This document shows positions 15,361 to 24,161 of a DNA stretch of 64,000 nt, in pieces. The notes beneath the pieces were generated by a model. It did no database searches. It was not told where the DNA came from and saw only the letters and a list, made by a program, of their open reading frames with translations. The stretch lies in assembly GCA_964565645.1 (NCBI GenBank), contig CAZMFQ010000003.1, forward strand, positions 62,001-126,000, given 5' to 3'. Made by a program: the position numbers and the translations under genes. The stretch's first letter is position 1. Every line of letters begins with the position of its first letter. The stretch is from JAHIQC01 sp964565645 (lineage in GTDB: Bacteria; Actinomycetota; Coriobacteriia; Anaerosomatales; JAHIQC01).

Positions 15361-17575
15361 GCCGCACCCGCCAGGTGTTGTGGATCCGGGGATTCCGCGC
15401 GAAGTCCTCGGGGATGGTGCCGGGTGTGACGTCGGTGGCCGCGAGTCCGACCCCCGCGAGCCCCTCGTGGTCCATCTCGAAGCTCCGCAGGTTGTTCGAG
15501 AACACGATGAGGCCGTCGGGGGCGAGCAGCGCGCCGACGCGACCGAGCAGGGTCACATGGTCGCGCTGGACGTCGAAGCTGCCCTCCATGCGCTTGGAGT
15601 TCGAGAAGCTCGGCGGGTCGCAGAAGATCAGGTCGAACGGCCCGCGATTTCGCGCATCGTCGGTGTCGACCCAGGCCATCACGTCGGCGCGAAGCCGCTC
15701 GTGCTCGGGGCCCGCCATGCCGTTCTGGCGCATGTTGCGCTCGGCCCATTCGAGGTAGGTCGAGGACATGTCGACCGTGAGCGTGTGCGCGGCTCCCCCC
15801 GCCGCGGCGTAGACCGTGGCAGCGCCCGTATAGGCGAACAGGTTCAGGAACCGTGCACCTTGCGCCTGAGCGCGGATCATCGCGCGCGTCGGGCGGTGGT
15901 CGAGGAACAACCCGGTGTCGAGGTAGTCCGTCAGGTTCACCGCGAAGAGAAGCCCGTCCTCGGCCACGGTGTGGAGCTCGGCGCGGCGGTCCTGCCTCGT
16001 GTATTGGTCGGTCCCCTTCTGCTTCCGGCGGACCTTGAGGAAGACGTCCTCGGGGCGCACGTCGAGCACGAGCGGGGCGGTCGCGACGATCTCGGCGAGC
16101 CTGCGCTCGGCTGCCGCAGGATCGATGCTGCGCGGCGGCGCGTACTCGGCGAGGTGCAGCCAGCGTCGCCCCTCGTCGGGACCGGCACCCTCGTACAGGT
16201 CGACCGCCGCCGAATACTCGGGCATGTCGGCGTCGTAAACGCGGTAGCAGCTCACGCCCGCCTTGCGCGCCCATTTGCCGAGCCGCTTGGCGTTCTTGCG
16301 CAGCCGATTGGCGAACATGGAGTCTTCTGCGGTCCGCGTATCCGCAGCACCGAGCGCGCCGGTCCGGGCTTCTGCAGTGCGTGTATCCGCTGCGCGCTCG
16401 CCCGCGGCCGCACTCGCGCCCACATGCATCACGCTCACCCGCGACGCGATCGCGCCGTTGAACACCTCGTGCGAGGCGTCGACCGGCAACCCGAACGCGG
16501 CTGCAGGCGAGTCCTCGGCGGTGATGGTCGCGACCTTCCAGCCCACGAACCGCTCGCGCAGAACCGCGCCGACCGCACCATACAGGTCGCTCGCGCCCTC
16601 GGAGTCGGAAAGACGCACGCCGTAGGGCGGGTTCATCACCACAAGCCCCGGGACCTCTCCGAACGGGACGATCTCACGCGCATCGGCCTGCTCGATCTCG
16701 ACGAGGCCCGAGAGGCCCGCCCGCTTCACGCAGCCGAGCGCGAGCGATACCGCGCGGGGGTCGAGGTCGCGCCCGCGGATCGGCAGGCACGCGGCGCGGC
16801 CCTCCTCGGCACGCCGGTCGGCCTCGGCCAGCAGGCCGTCCCAGAGTGCGGCGTCATGACCAGACCAGCCGTCGAAACCCCAGTACGACCGCAGGATACC
16901 CGGCGCGGTGTCGGTGGCCATGAGCGCCGCCTCGATCGCCAGCGTGCCCGAACCGCACATCGGGTCGAGCAGCCCCGCGCCCGCAGCTGCTTGGGCAGGC
17001 CAGCCCGCGAACAGCAACACGGCCGCGGCGAGGTTCTCCTTGAGCGGCGCACCGACCTGCATCCCCTGCTCCCGGTAGCCGCGGCGATGCAGTGCCTCGC
17101 CGGACAGGTCGATGCTCACCACCGCGCTGCGCGACCGCGCCGCGACGTTGATCCGTAGGTCGGGGACGTCCCGGTCCACGTTCGGACGCCGCCCTTCGCG
17201 CTCGCGGAACCGGTCGACGATGGCGTCTTTGACCTTGAGCGCCCCGTACTTCGTGTGAGTGATGGGTGAACGCGACGCGGTGAACTCCACGGCGATGGTG
17301 CCGTCCACGTCGACGTGGTCCTCCCAGGGCAGCGCGAACACCGAGGCGTAAAGCTCGTCGGTATCGGCGGCCGGCACCTCGGCGATGCGCAGGAGCACGC
17401 GCGCCGCAAGCCGGGACCACAGGCACGCACGGTACGCCACCTCGAGATCGCCTGCGAACGAGACTCCCGCACGCGCGGCCCTGACCTCGGCGGCGCCGAG
17501 CGCGCGCAGTTCCTCGGCCAGAAGCGACTCCAGGCCGAGGGGACACGGGGCGAAGAATGCGTGCGGGTGGCTCAT
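15353..17575 (-). CDS. rlmL: Bifunctional 23S rRNA methyltransferase RlmKL
   Basis: 740 residues. The N-terminal half holds the RlmL m2G2445 methyltransferase: a THUMP-like region, LDPMCGSGTLAIEAAL for SAM binding and MNPPYGVRL for catalysis. The C-terminal half holds RlmK, the m7G2069 methyltransferase, with NLFAYTGAATVYAA and FCDPPSFSNS. The linker at about residues 395-420 is low-complexity and contains AADTRTAE twice, matching a 25-bp imperfect DNA duplication. ATG 17575 is preferred over GTG 17584 because AGGGTG lies at good distance. It is the first gene of the unit with the metallopeptidase and DUF192. Confidence 0.93.
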   Translation of the reverse strand: MSHPHAFFAPCPLGLESLLAEELRALGAAEVRAARAGVSFAGDLEVAYRACLWSRLAARVLLRIAEVPAADTDELYASVFALPWEDHVDVDGTIAVEFTASRSPITHTKYGALKVKDAIVDRFREREGRRPNVDRDVPDLRINVAARSRSAVVSIDLSGEALHRRGYREQGMQVGAPLKENLAAAVLLFAGWPAQAAAGAGLLDPMCGSGTLAIEAALMATDTAPGILRSYWGFDGWSGHDAALWDGLLAEADRRAEEGRAACLPIRGRDLDPRAVSLALGCVKRAGLSGLVEIEQADAREIVPFGEVPGLVVMNPPYGVRLSDSEGASDLYGAVGAVLRERFVGWKVATITAEDSPAAAFGLPVDASHEVFNGAIASRVSVMHVGASAAAGERAADTRTAEARTGALGAADTRTAEDSMFANRLRKNAKRLGKWARKAGVSCYRVYDADMPEYSAAVDLYEGAGPDEGRRWLHLAEYAPPRSIDPAAAERRLAEIVATAPLVLDVRPEDVFLKVRRKQKGTDQYTRQDRRAELHTVAEDGLLFAVNLTDYLDTGLFLDHRPTRAMIRAQAQGARFLNLFAYTGAATVYAAAGGAAHTLTVDMSSTYLEWAERNMRQNGMAGPEHERLRADVMAWVDTDDARNRGPFDLIFCDPPSFSNSKRMEGSFDVQRDHVTLLGRVGALLAPDGLIVFSNNLRSFEMDHEGLAGVGLAATDVTPGTIPEDFARNPRIHNTWRVRRA
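16324..16393. repeat. Imperfect 25-bp tandem duplication in the RlmKL linker
   Basis: 16324-16348 and 16369-16393 match at 21 of 25 positions and are 45 bp apart, so the duplication is in frame (15 codons). It encodes the two AADTRTAE copies in the linker between the two methyltransferase domains. Confidence 0.7.
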
Positions 17576-17597
17576 GGGCGACACCCTAGCACACGGG

Positions 17598-19082
17598 CTA
17601 CCGTCCGCGGACGGCCGAGGCTATCTGGGCACGCGCCGCGTCTCCCACCGCAGCGGTGCCGCCGTAGCAGCGGACCTTGCCGATCTCGGCGCGATGCGTG
17701 CTGATGGCGCCCGCGACCCCGGAGTCGAGCCAGCCGCCCGGCGTGAGGACGAGCAGAGAGCCTGCGGCTCCCTGGGCGACCCCGCCAGCGAGCGCGTCGG
17801 CGTACGAGACGCCGGTCGCGATCCCGAGATCGCTCCACGAAAGCCCGAGGTCCTCGCCGTGTGCCGCCAACTTCAGCGCTGTGTCGTAGCGGCTCGTGCC
17901 CGCGATGCGCTCGACTCCAACGCCGAGTCCCTCGATCCCGGCTGTCGCGGTCGTCCCGACCGCGCTCTCTCCGCCGATGACCCACGCGTGCGTGACCTTC
18001 AGAGACGCGATGGCCTCGGCGGTCGTCGTGGGCAGACGCGAGGGCTCGGTGAGCAGGATCGGCCTGCCTGTGACGAACGCCGCGGGCGAGGCGGCCAACG
18101 CGTCCGGGAAGTCACGCCCCGTCGCCACGTACACGCCGTCGAGCGAGCGCCCGGATGCGAGGAGTCGCACGCGCGTCTCCTCGGCCACCAAAGCCGCCGT
18201 CTCCCAGCGATCTGCGCCGCCTATGCGCTGGATGCTCACACCCGGGATCGCGTCGACCGCCTCGGCGACCGCGGTCGAGACCGAGGATCCGCCGCCGAGG
18301 ATGTAGACCTTGGGGACGTCGAGCCGGTCGATCTCCGCACGCACGGCGTCGGGGAGCGAGTCAGGCTCGGTGAGCAGCACCGGCCCGTCGACAGCACCCG
18401 CGAGCGCCGCTCCACCGAGGGCGTCGGGCCAGTTGCGTCCGGTGGCGAGCACCACCGCCCGCGCGTCGCCGACATCGGGGAAACCGGTCCACGAGGACTG
18501 GACCGCCGTCTCGAAACGGGACTGCCCGTAGACCGGTGCGATGGCGTCGAGGTAGTCGTCGTCGACACCCAGATACCGATACGGCGCGAAACCGGTCTCC
18601 CCCCAGAACGGGTAGGTGATCGTCGCCATCACAGCCCCCGCGCCCGAGCTGCTCTGGTGGTAGGCGATGTACTTGGTGTGTTCCGGGTTCGCCCAACCGA
18701 CGAAGAGCACCGCGTGCCCGTATGCCGCACCCGGCTGGTCTTTGGGGCGCAGGATCATGTCCCCTGGCTGCAGTTCCTCCTTGGTGATGGATCGCACGAG
18801 GCCCGGAGCGTCGAGCTCGGCGGTCGACGGCGAGTACGGCACGCCGTTGCGCGCCAGGGCCCACGACATCGAGAGGAAGCCGGAGCAATCGGTCCGGTAG
18901 CCCTCGAAGCTGGCGCTCTGGCTGTAGGGAACATGCCGGTCGACCCACGAGCGGCCACGCGCGACGATCGTCGAACGCGAGATGCCGTATGCGGGGGTCG
19001 TCAAGGAGAACACGAGAAGAGCGACCAGAACGGTCGCGAGCGCGCGCCTGCTGCGTATGGTGGTGTGGTTCCGTGCCGTCAT
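17598..19082 (-). CDS. Secreted NlpC/P60-like cell wall hydrolase with three CWB2 repeats
   Basis: 494 residues. Signal peptide (ALATVLVALLVFSLTTPAYG), then a papain-like NlpC/P60 domain: TDCSGFLS with Cys66, YGHAVLFVG with His123 and a likely third residue His142. This predicts a peptidoglycan endopeptidase or amidase. From about residue 205 three CWB2 repeats follow (RFETA, RWETA and RYDTA starts, each with a NWPDALGGAALAG-like core), which anchor proteins non-covalently to wall polymers. ATG 19082 gives a proper signal peptide; ATG 19109 has no ribosome site. It probably has its own promoter near the 19151 palindrome. Confidence 0.9.
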   Translation of the reverse strand: MTARNHTTIRSRRALATVLVALLVFSLTTPAYGISRSTIVARGRSWVDRHVPYSQSASFEGYRTDCSGFLSMSWALARNGVPYSPSTAELDAPGLVRSITKEELQPGDMILRPKDQPGAAYGHAVLFVGWANPEHTKYIAYHQSSSGAGAVMATITYPFWGETGFAPYRYLGVDDDYLDAIAPVYGQSRFETAVQSSWTGFPDVGDARAVVLATGRNWPDALGGAALAGAVDGPVLLTEPDSLPDAVRAEIDRLDVPKVYILGGGSSVSTAVAEAVDAIPGVSIQRIGGADRWETAALVAEETRVRLLASGRSLDGVYVATGRDFPDALAASPAAFVTGRPILLTEPSRLPTTTAEAIASLKVTHAWVIGGESAVGTTATAGIEGLGVGVERIAGTSRYDTALKLAAHGEDLGLSWSDLGIATGVSYADALAGGVAQGAAGSLLVLTPGGWLDSGVAGAISTHRAEIGKVRCYGGTAAVGDAARAQIASAVRGR

Positions 19083-19150
19083 GTCTCGTCTTTCGCACGG
19101 GAGCTGCATCGACTATTCGGTTATCGGCGCATCCGCCGCGCGACTTGGCG

Positions 19151-19170
19151 ATATGCGTCACAGTGCATAT
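19151..19170. promoter_or_regulatory. 20-bp inverted repeat upstream of the NlpC/P60-CWB2 gene
   Basis: ATATGC and GCATAT flank an 8-base centre (GTCACAGT), a perfect 6-bp arm palindrome 69 bases before the hydrolase start. It sits between the NYN gene stop and the hydrolase start and may be an operator. No cognate regulator can be named. Confidence 0.4.
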
Positions 19171-19180
19171 GGTACCGCGC

Positions 19181-19969
19181 TCACTTCTCGGAGGCGAATC
19201 CTTCGACCACGTAGGTGCCTGAGCGGGAGTCCTTGCGCAGCGTGAGGTACCCGAGGTTCTGGGCGTCTTCGAGCATCTGCGTGAACGATCGATAGCCCGC
19301 ACCCGACTCCGTGAACGAGGGCTGCTTGCGCTTGATGGTGTCCTTGACGAGCGACGAGTGCATGACCTCGACGTTCTCGCGCTGCAGCGCCTCGATCGTC
19401 TCGAACAGGAGCTGGAAGGCCGCGCGCTTCTTCTTGGGCACCGTCGAGGGCACGTTCGGGGCGCCGGCGGGTGCGCCGAGGTCCTCGTAGTAGATGAACT
19501 CGTCGCAGTTGGTCGCAAGCAGGTCGGAGGTGGAGTCCTTCATCCCGAGACCGATGACGCTCTTGCCGTTCTCCTTGAGCTTGCCCACGAGCGGAGTGAA
19601 ATCGCTGTCGCCCGAGACGATGACGAAGGTGTCGATGTGCTCCTTGGCGTGACTCATGTCCATCGCGTCGACCACGAGCTTGATGTCGGCGGAGTTCTTG
19701 CCGGTCATGCCACGCTCCGGGATCTCAACGAGCTCGATGCCCAGTTCGTGCAACGGCGTGACGTAGGCCTGGAAGCGGCCCCAGTCCGCGTACGCCTTCT
19801 TGGCGACGATCTTGCCCTTCTCAACGAGGCGCTCGAGTACGCGCTTCATGTCGAGCGGGGTCGCGACCGTGCTCTTGGACCGCCCGCGACGGCCGCCCGA
19901 CTGCTCGGCGCCCAACGCGAGGTTCTCGAAATCGATAAAGACCGCGAGCGAGTGCGCTTCTTCGGCCAC
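19181..19969 (-). CDS. NYN-domain (DUF88/LabA-like) protein with OST-HTH/LOTUS-like C-terminus
   Basis: 262 residues, cytoplasmic. The NYN PIN-like nuclease fold is shown by FIDFENLAL at the start, KNSADIKLVVDAMD in the middle and VIVSGDSDFTPLV, giving conserved acidic residues for metal binding. After a proline/lysine linker, residues 190-255 look like an OST-HTH (LOTUS) RNA-binding winged helix ending in YLTLRKDSRSGTYVV. The likely role is an RNA-binding protein or ribonuclease. Start GTG 19969. Divergent from the GT-D-like gene. Confidence 0.85.
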   Translation of the reverse strand: MAEEAHSLAVFIDFENLALGAEQSGGRRGRSKSTVATPLDMKRVLERLVEKGKIVAKKAYADWGRFQAYVTPLHELGIELVEIPERGMTGKNSADIKLVVDAMDMSHAKEHIDTFVIVSGDSDFTPLVGKLKENGKSVIGLGMKDSTSDLLATNCDEFIYYEDLGAPAGAPNVPSTVPKKKRAAFQLLFETIEALQRENVEVMHSSLVKDTIKRKQPSFTESGAGYRSFTQMLEDAQNLGYLTLRKDSRSGTYVVEGFASEK

Positions 19970-20067
19970 CCTGTACCACCTGACCTTGTCTCCGGAAATC
20001 CCCCACGGGAGTGTCTTCCCTGCTTATGATGATGACACACAACCGCCGAGGATACGGAGTCGAGAGG

Positions 20068-21006
20068 ATGAGAGCGTGGCTGAGAGCGCGCCTGGGCACG
20101 CTCCCCGAGACCATCCGCTACGGGCGCGTACCCGGCGAGGGCGCCTATCACGCGCCCGTCCTGTGGGACGACGCGGGCAACCACGCCGTACGAGAGACCC
20201 TCGCAGCCGGTGACCCGTGCCTCGTGGCCCGCCTGGGGCTTTCCGAGACCTGGTGCGCGAGTTTCGCGTCGCGCTGGCGGAGACTGCCGTGGCCTCGGCC
20301 GTCCTATCCGGCGTACACACGCGAACTCATGACCGTCAACGCGGGCGTGTTCCCGGGAGACGACGCGACCCTGGACCGGTTCGCGGAGATCTACCTCGAC
20401 GGACTGACCGAAGCCGATGTGATGGCGGTATGGTTCAACCGAGGCGAACCGCGCCTGCTCGCGTCGCACTGTCCCGATGCGACGCTCGTGGAACTGAACG
20501 CGCTCAACGCCATGTGCCACGCGAGCCCCTGGTCGAGCGAGCTTGCCGGACGCAGGGTGCTCGTCATCCACCCCTTCGCCGAGAGCATCGAGCGCCAGTA
20601 CCTGCAGAACCGGACGGTGCTCTTCGACGACCCCGCCGTTCTTCCCGCGTTCGAGCTGATCACTCTCATGCCGGTACAGTCGATCGCGGGTACGAGCACG
20701 GGCTTTCCCGACTGGCCGACCGCACTCGAACACACCTGCGAACGCATCGGGGAGCTCGAGTTCGACATCGCCCTCATCGGCGCGGGCGCGTACGGATTGT
20801 CGCTCGGCGCATTCGTGAAGCGAATGGGCAGACAGGCGGTGCACCTGGGCGGAGCGACACAACTCCTGTTCGGCATCAGGGGCAGGCGCTGGGAACTGGA
20901 GTACGCGGACACGATCGCGCCCCTGTTCAACGAACACTGGATCCGTCCGTCCACAGCCGAGACGCCGGACGGCGCCTCGGCGGTCGAGGACGGATGCTAC
21001 TGGTGA
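20068..21006 (+). CDS. GT-D-like (DUF1792-related) putative glycosyltransferase
   Basis: 312 residues. I recognise the pattern only weakly. An N-terminal LVARLGLSE segment stands where GT-D glycosyltransferases have the RxGDGE motif. A C-terminal block (VLVIHPFAESIERQY, FDIALIGAGAYGLSLGAFVK, AVHLGGATQLLFGIRGRRW) is characteristic of uncharacterised proteins in polysaccharide loci. No signal peptide or membrane segment. ATG 20068 is chosen for GGAG 8 bases upstream; in-frame ATGs upstream lack a site. Isolated from other sugar genes here, so the substrate is unknown. Confidence 0.7.
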   Translation: MRAWLRARLGTLPETIRYGRVPGEGAYHAPVLWDDAGNHAVRETLAAGDPCLVARLGLSETWCASFASRWRRLPWPRPSYPAYTRELMTVNAGVFPGDDATLDRFAEIYLDGLTEADVMAVWFNRGEPRLLASHCPDATLVELNALNAMCHASPWSSELAGRRVLVIHPFAESIERQYLQNRTVLFDDPAVLPAFELITLMPVQSIAGTSTGFPDWPTALEHTCERIGELEFDIALIGAGAYGLSLGAFVKRMGRQAVHLGGATQLLFGIRGRRWELEYADTIAPLFNEHWIRPSTAETPDGASAVEDGCYW

Positions 21007-21077
21007 CCCCGCACCCGTCCGCGATGGCGCGGATGGGGTACGTTCTCGTCAGCGACGACCCCGGCCGAGGAGCCTTG

Positions 21078-21329
21078 ATGGATACCGAGACGCTCTACAT
21101 GTACTGCACACCGTGGTGCGGCGACTGCCGTGCGGCGCGCGCCTGGCTCGATTCCCGCGGTATCGACTACGTCGAGATCGACGTGTCCGAGGACCCGCAG
21201 ATGCGCGCCAAGGCGGCCGCCCACAACGAGGGCAGGCTGCACACACCCACGTTCGAGTGCGGTGAAGCCGTTTGCGTGGATTTCAGGCCCGAGCGCCTCT
21301 GCGAGATGCTCGGCATCGAGTACCGATGA
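21078..21329 (+). CDS. Glutaredoxin/mycoredoxin-like protein
   Basis: 83 residues with a thioredoxin fold. The active site reads YCTPWCGDCR, so the redox pair is probably WCGDC, close to mycoredoxins. The cis-proline HTPTFECGE and the C-terminal helix are in place. Likely a small thiol-disulfide oxidoreductase in the cytoplasm. The start ATG 21078 has GAGGAG upstream. The stop overlaps the yjbQ start (ATGA), so the two are co-translated. Confidence 0.87.
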   Translation: MDTETLYMYCTPWCGDCRAARAWLDSRGIDYVEIDVSEDPQMRAKAAAHNEGRLHTPTFECGEAVCVDFRPERLCEMLGIEYR

Positions 21330-21787
21330 AATCGCACACCGTCTACAAGACGTTCCGCGCACCGGGTCGCCGGGAGTTCGTGCGCATCACATCAGATGTG
21401 CAGAACGCGGTCGAGGAAGCCGGCATCGCCGAAGGCATGGCGATCGTCTCAGCCATGCACATCACCTCGGCGGTCTGGATCAACGATGACGAGCCGGGTC
21501 TCCAGGAAGACGTTCTCGAGTGGCTCGACAAACTCGCGCCCCCCTCATGGAAGTCGCCTGCCAACGACACCGCCAGGGACCTGATTCCCGATCCGGGCGA
21601 CTACCGCCACCATCGCTCGGGCGAGGACAACGGCGACGCGCACCTCAAGAACCTGCTCGTACACCACCAGGTGATCGTGCCGGTGACGGCGGGACGACTC
21701 GACCTGGGGCCCTGGCAGGCCATCTTCTACTGCGAATTCGACGGCGCTCGCGACAAGCGGCTCGTGATCAAGGTCCTGGGCGAGTAG
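21326..21787 (+). CDS. yjbQ: YjbQ/UPF0047 family protein
   Basis: 153 residues, typical family length. Marks: AMHITSAVWINDDEPGL (the HxT/N segment), DNGDAHLKNLLVHHQVIVPV and LGPWQAIFYCEFDG. The family has been linked to a thiamin phosphate synthase activity, but the physiological role is unsettled. ATG 21326 lies within the glutaredoxin stop (4-base overlap). Followed by a hairpin terminator. Confidence 0.93.
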   Translation: MKSHTVYKTFRAPGRREFVRITSDVQNAVEEAGIAEGMAIVSAMHITSAVWINDDEPGLQEDVLEWLDKLAPPSWKSPANDTARDLIPDPGDYRHHRSGEDNGDAHLKNLLVHHQVIVPVTAGRLDLGPWQAIFYCEFDGARDKRLVIKVLGE

Positions 21788-21848
21788 CCGGAGCAGCGCA
21801 GGCAGGACGCGCAACGACGCTGCCCGGCACACATCGCCCGGAACAGCC

Positions 21849-21878
21849 GATCGACCCGCATGGGCAGGCGGGTCGATC
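21849..21878 (+). terminator. Hairpin terminator after yjbQ
   Basis: GATCGACCCGC and GCGGGTCGATC form an 11-bp perfect stem with an 8-base loop, followed by an A/G-rich run without a U tract. It sits between convergent genes and could act in both directions. Confidence 0.65.
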
Positions 21879-21906
21879 GAAAGGCAGGGTGGCGTCCCCT
21901 ACTTCA

Positions 21907-21938
21907 CCGTAACGCCGCCGAGATACCGGCGGTTACGG
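21907..21938 (-). terminator. Hairpin terminator after the Gly-rich secreted protein gene
   Basis: CCGTAACCGCCG-type arms (CCGTAACGCCG and CGGCGGTTACGG on the plus strand, one bulge) form a stem 17 bases after the stop of the minus-strand gene at 21955. Confidence 0.55.
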
Positions 21939-21954
21939 GTCTGTCCCGAGAAAT

Positions 21955-22482
21955 CTACTGCGTCGTATCCAGGCACGAACCATCGCGCAGGCCTGCGCCG
22001 CGACCGGCGCCGCGACCGCCACCCATGCCGCCGCCCATGCCGCCGCCACGACCGCCGAGTTCCGCGGAATCAACGCGGTCGTTCAGACGGTCTGACATGC
22101 GCTCGAGGATCTCGGTCTTGGTCTGCTCGGTGATGGTCCCGTCCGCAACCTTGGCATCAAGGATGGATTCGCGGGTCTGGAGCGCCTTGTCCACCACGGT
22201 GTCGGGATCGACGCCCTCCGACTTCGCGATGTCGGAGACCGACTCGCCCTCGACGCGACGGTCATGGATGTCGTCGACCGACAGGCCCGTGAGGTCCGCC
22301 AGGATGTCGACCATCCTGCCGCCCGCGTCGCGGATGGCGATACCCATGCGCAGGCCGTAGCCGAGCGGCTCGCCTGTGGCGGGATCTGTGGTCGGAGCGG
22401 CCGAAGCGATGCTCAGGGACCCGAGGATGAGTCCGGCGGCAAGCGCGGCGGCGGCCAGTGCGAACGCCTTGCTTCTCTTCAT
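21955..22482 (-). CDS. Secreted protein with Gly/Met-rich tail, function unknown
   Basis: 175 residues. Signal peptide (AFALAAAALAAGLILGSLSIASA), then a helical acidic middle: LTGLSVDDIHDRRVEGESVSDIAKSEGV, reminiscent of DUF2680-type short repeats in which a helix pair senses or binds something outside the cell. The tail GGRGGGMGGGMGGGRGAGRG is low-complexity and ends with a single Cys. ATG 22482 has GGAGGTG upstream. No partner gene is evident; function unknown. Confidence 0.8.
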   Translation of the reverse strand: MKRSKAFALAAAALAAGLILGSLSIASAAPTTDPATGEPLGYGLRMGIAIRDAGGRMVDILADLTGLSVDDIHDRRVEGESVSDIAKSEGVDPDTVVDKALQTRESILDAKVADGTITEQTKTEILERMSDRLNDRVDSAELGGRGGGMGGGMGGGRGAGRGAGLRDGSCLDTTQ

Positions 22483-22590
22483 GTCGTACACCTCCGTGCG
22501 ATCGGTGCCAAAACAGGCACACACCGAATATCGCGCGTAGGTTTGAACTCGGCGTGAACGCCGGGTGCGAGTGGGATGAACTCCCCGGGT

Positions 22591-22863
22591 TCAGGAACCG
22601 GCGATCAGCGGCACCCTGTGCGCGCCGTACTTCACACCGGTCAAGCCGCCGCCGATGACGCCGACACCGGCGACGAACAGGGCATCGGTGCCGACCTGAA
22701 GTCCCAGAAACGCGATGCCGACACCGGCGATCGCGAGCAGGACCGCGGCGGTCCAGAACCACCAGGCGGCCTTGGGGGCAACGAAGCGCCCGAGCGCGAA
22801 CCCGACTCCCGCGCCCCCGCCGATCCCGAGCACGGCCCCCACCACCATGAGCACAGCGTCCAT
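22591..22863 (-). CDS. Small three-helix membrane protein, function unknown
   Basis: 90 residues with about three hydrophobic stretches (VLMVVGAVLGIGGGAGVGFALG, WWFWTAAVLLAIAGVGIAFLGL, ALFVAGVGVIGGGLTGV). Glycine-rich helices suggest tight packing. ATG 22863 with GGGGGAG upstream. It lies between the GH1 gene and the secreted Gly-rich gene in the same direction, but spacing suggests separate units. No family recognised. Confidence 0.7.
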   Translation of the reverse strand: MDAVLMVVGAVLGIGGGAGVGFALGRFVAPKAAWWFWTAAVLLAIAGVGIAFLGLQVGTDALFVAGVGVIGGGLTGVKYGAHRVPLIAGS

Positions 22864-22919
22864 CGATCACTCCCCCTTGTGTGCGTTCCCGCCGAGCGTA
22901 CCAGAATCAGCCGGACGCG

Positions 22920-24161
22920 CTACTCCTCGGCGGGTACCGTCACGGAGTTCTCGCGACAGATCCGCTCGTAGGACCGCGCGCTCGGACGCAACGTGCGCTC
23001 GAGGGTGTCGTAGTCGACGGCCGCGAGCCCGAACCGCGGCGCGAAACCCTCGCGCCACTCGAAGTTGTCGGTGAGCGCCCAGTGGAGGTACCCGCGCACG
23101 TCGCAACCCTCCTCGATCGCCCTGTGGAGCCATGCGAGGTGTGCGACGATGAACTCCTCGCGTCGCATGTCCTGAGCGTCCGCTATGCCGTTCTCGGTGA
23201 CGATGATCGGCTTGCCGCAGCGCTTCGCCGCGCTCCTGACGGTGTAGTACAGGCCCTTCGGATAGATCTCCCAGCCCATGTCGGTCTTGGGCAGCGGACG
23301 CATCCCCGTCGGCAGCGCCAGCGGGTCGCCGGCGAGCAGTTGCTGCACGGTGGCGCGCGTGTAGTACTGGACCCCCACGAAGTCGGAGCGGTCTTTGACC
23401 TTGTCGATGAAGTAGTGGTTCGCGAGCCAGTCCACCCACCCGCCGAGGAGCCTGTCCTTGAGCGTCGGACGACCGGGATGCTTCAGCGCCGTGACGTTGA
23501 CGGCCGGCCCCACGCGGCATACCGGGTCGAGTTCGTGGATCACGTCATAGGCCGCGCGGTGGGCGCGCACGAGGTTCGCGGCCACACGGAGCGCGGTGGA
23601 CCAGCCGGTGCGCTCGGGCGGCCATAGCCCGAACAGGTAACCCGCGCTTGCGAGGAGCATCGGTTCGTTGATGGTGATCCAGGTGTCGACCCACGGCGCG
23701 AGCGCCGGCACGACGGCGCGGACGTACTCGGCGAAGATGCCGGGTGTCGAGGCGCCCTCCCACCATCCGTACGATCCGAGCCAGTGCGGGCTCGTGAAGT
23801 GGTGCAGCGCGACATACGGCGAGAGCCCGTGGGACCTCGCCGAACGCACGACCTCGACGTAGTGCGCGATCTCCTCGGCATCGTAGACGCCCCGCTCCTT
23901 CTCGATGCGCGACCACTCGATGGAGATCTTGACCGCGCCAAGCCCGAGTTCCTCGGCCAGCGCGAAGTCCTCATCGAAGCGGTGGTAATGATCGGTGGCT
24001 CGGCCGGACGTGTCACCGCGCTCGACCTTGCCCTGTTGCTCGAAGGCCCACCAGTCGTTGTGGCGGTTGTCGCCCTCGACCTGGTGCGCGGAGATGCCCG
24101 CGCCCCACACGAAGCCCTCGGGGAACCGCAGGATGCGTTCGGGGTCCGGCACCACCGTCAC
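22920..24161 (-). CDS. Glycoside hydrolase family 1 beta-glucosidase
   Basis: 413 residues, a little shorter than typical GH1. FPEGFVWGAGISAHQVEG is the N-terminal signature. WITINEP holds the acid/base Glu166 and IIVTENG the nucleophile Glu323. HWALTDNFEWREGFAPRFGL is the C-terminal substrate-binding region. It hydrolyses beta-glycosides (glucosides or galactosides) in the cytoplasm; no signal peptide. The GTG start at 24161 overlaps the stop of the dehydrogenase gene by 4 bases (GTGA), so the two are coupled. No sugar transporter is adjacent. Confidence 0.9.
   Translation of the reverse strand: MTVVPDPERILRFPEGFVWGAGISAHQVEGDNRHNDWWAFEQQGKVERGDTSGRATDHYHRFDEDFALAEELGLGAVKISIEWSRIEKERGVYDAEEIAHYVEVVRSARSHGLSPYVALHHFTSPHWLGSYGWWEGASTPGIFAEYVRAVVPALAPWVDTWITINEPMLLASAGYLFGLWPPERTGWSTALRVAANLVRAHRAAYDVIHELDPVCRVGPAVNVTALKHPGRPTLKDRLLGGWVDWLANHYFIDKVKDRSDFVGVQYYTRATVQQLLAGDPLALPTGMRPLPKTDMGWEIYPKGLYYTVRSAAKRCGKPIIVTENGIADAQDMRREEFIVAHLAWLHRAIEEGCDVRGYLHWALTDNFEWREGFAPRFGLAAVDYDTLERTLRPSARSYERICRENSVTVPAEE

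Noticed and set aside
18361..19518. 385-codon minus-strand frame spanning the NYN and hydrolase genes
   Set aside because: Out-of-frame shadow across two well-supported genes; Arg/Ser/Pro-rich.
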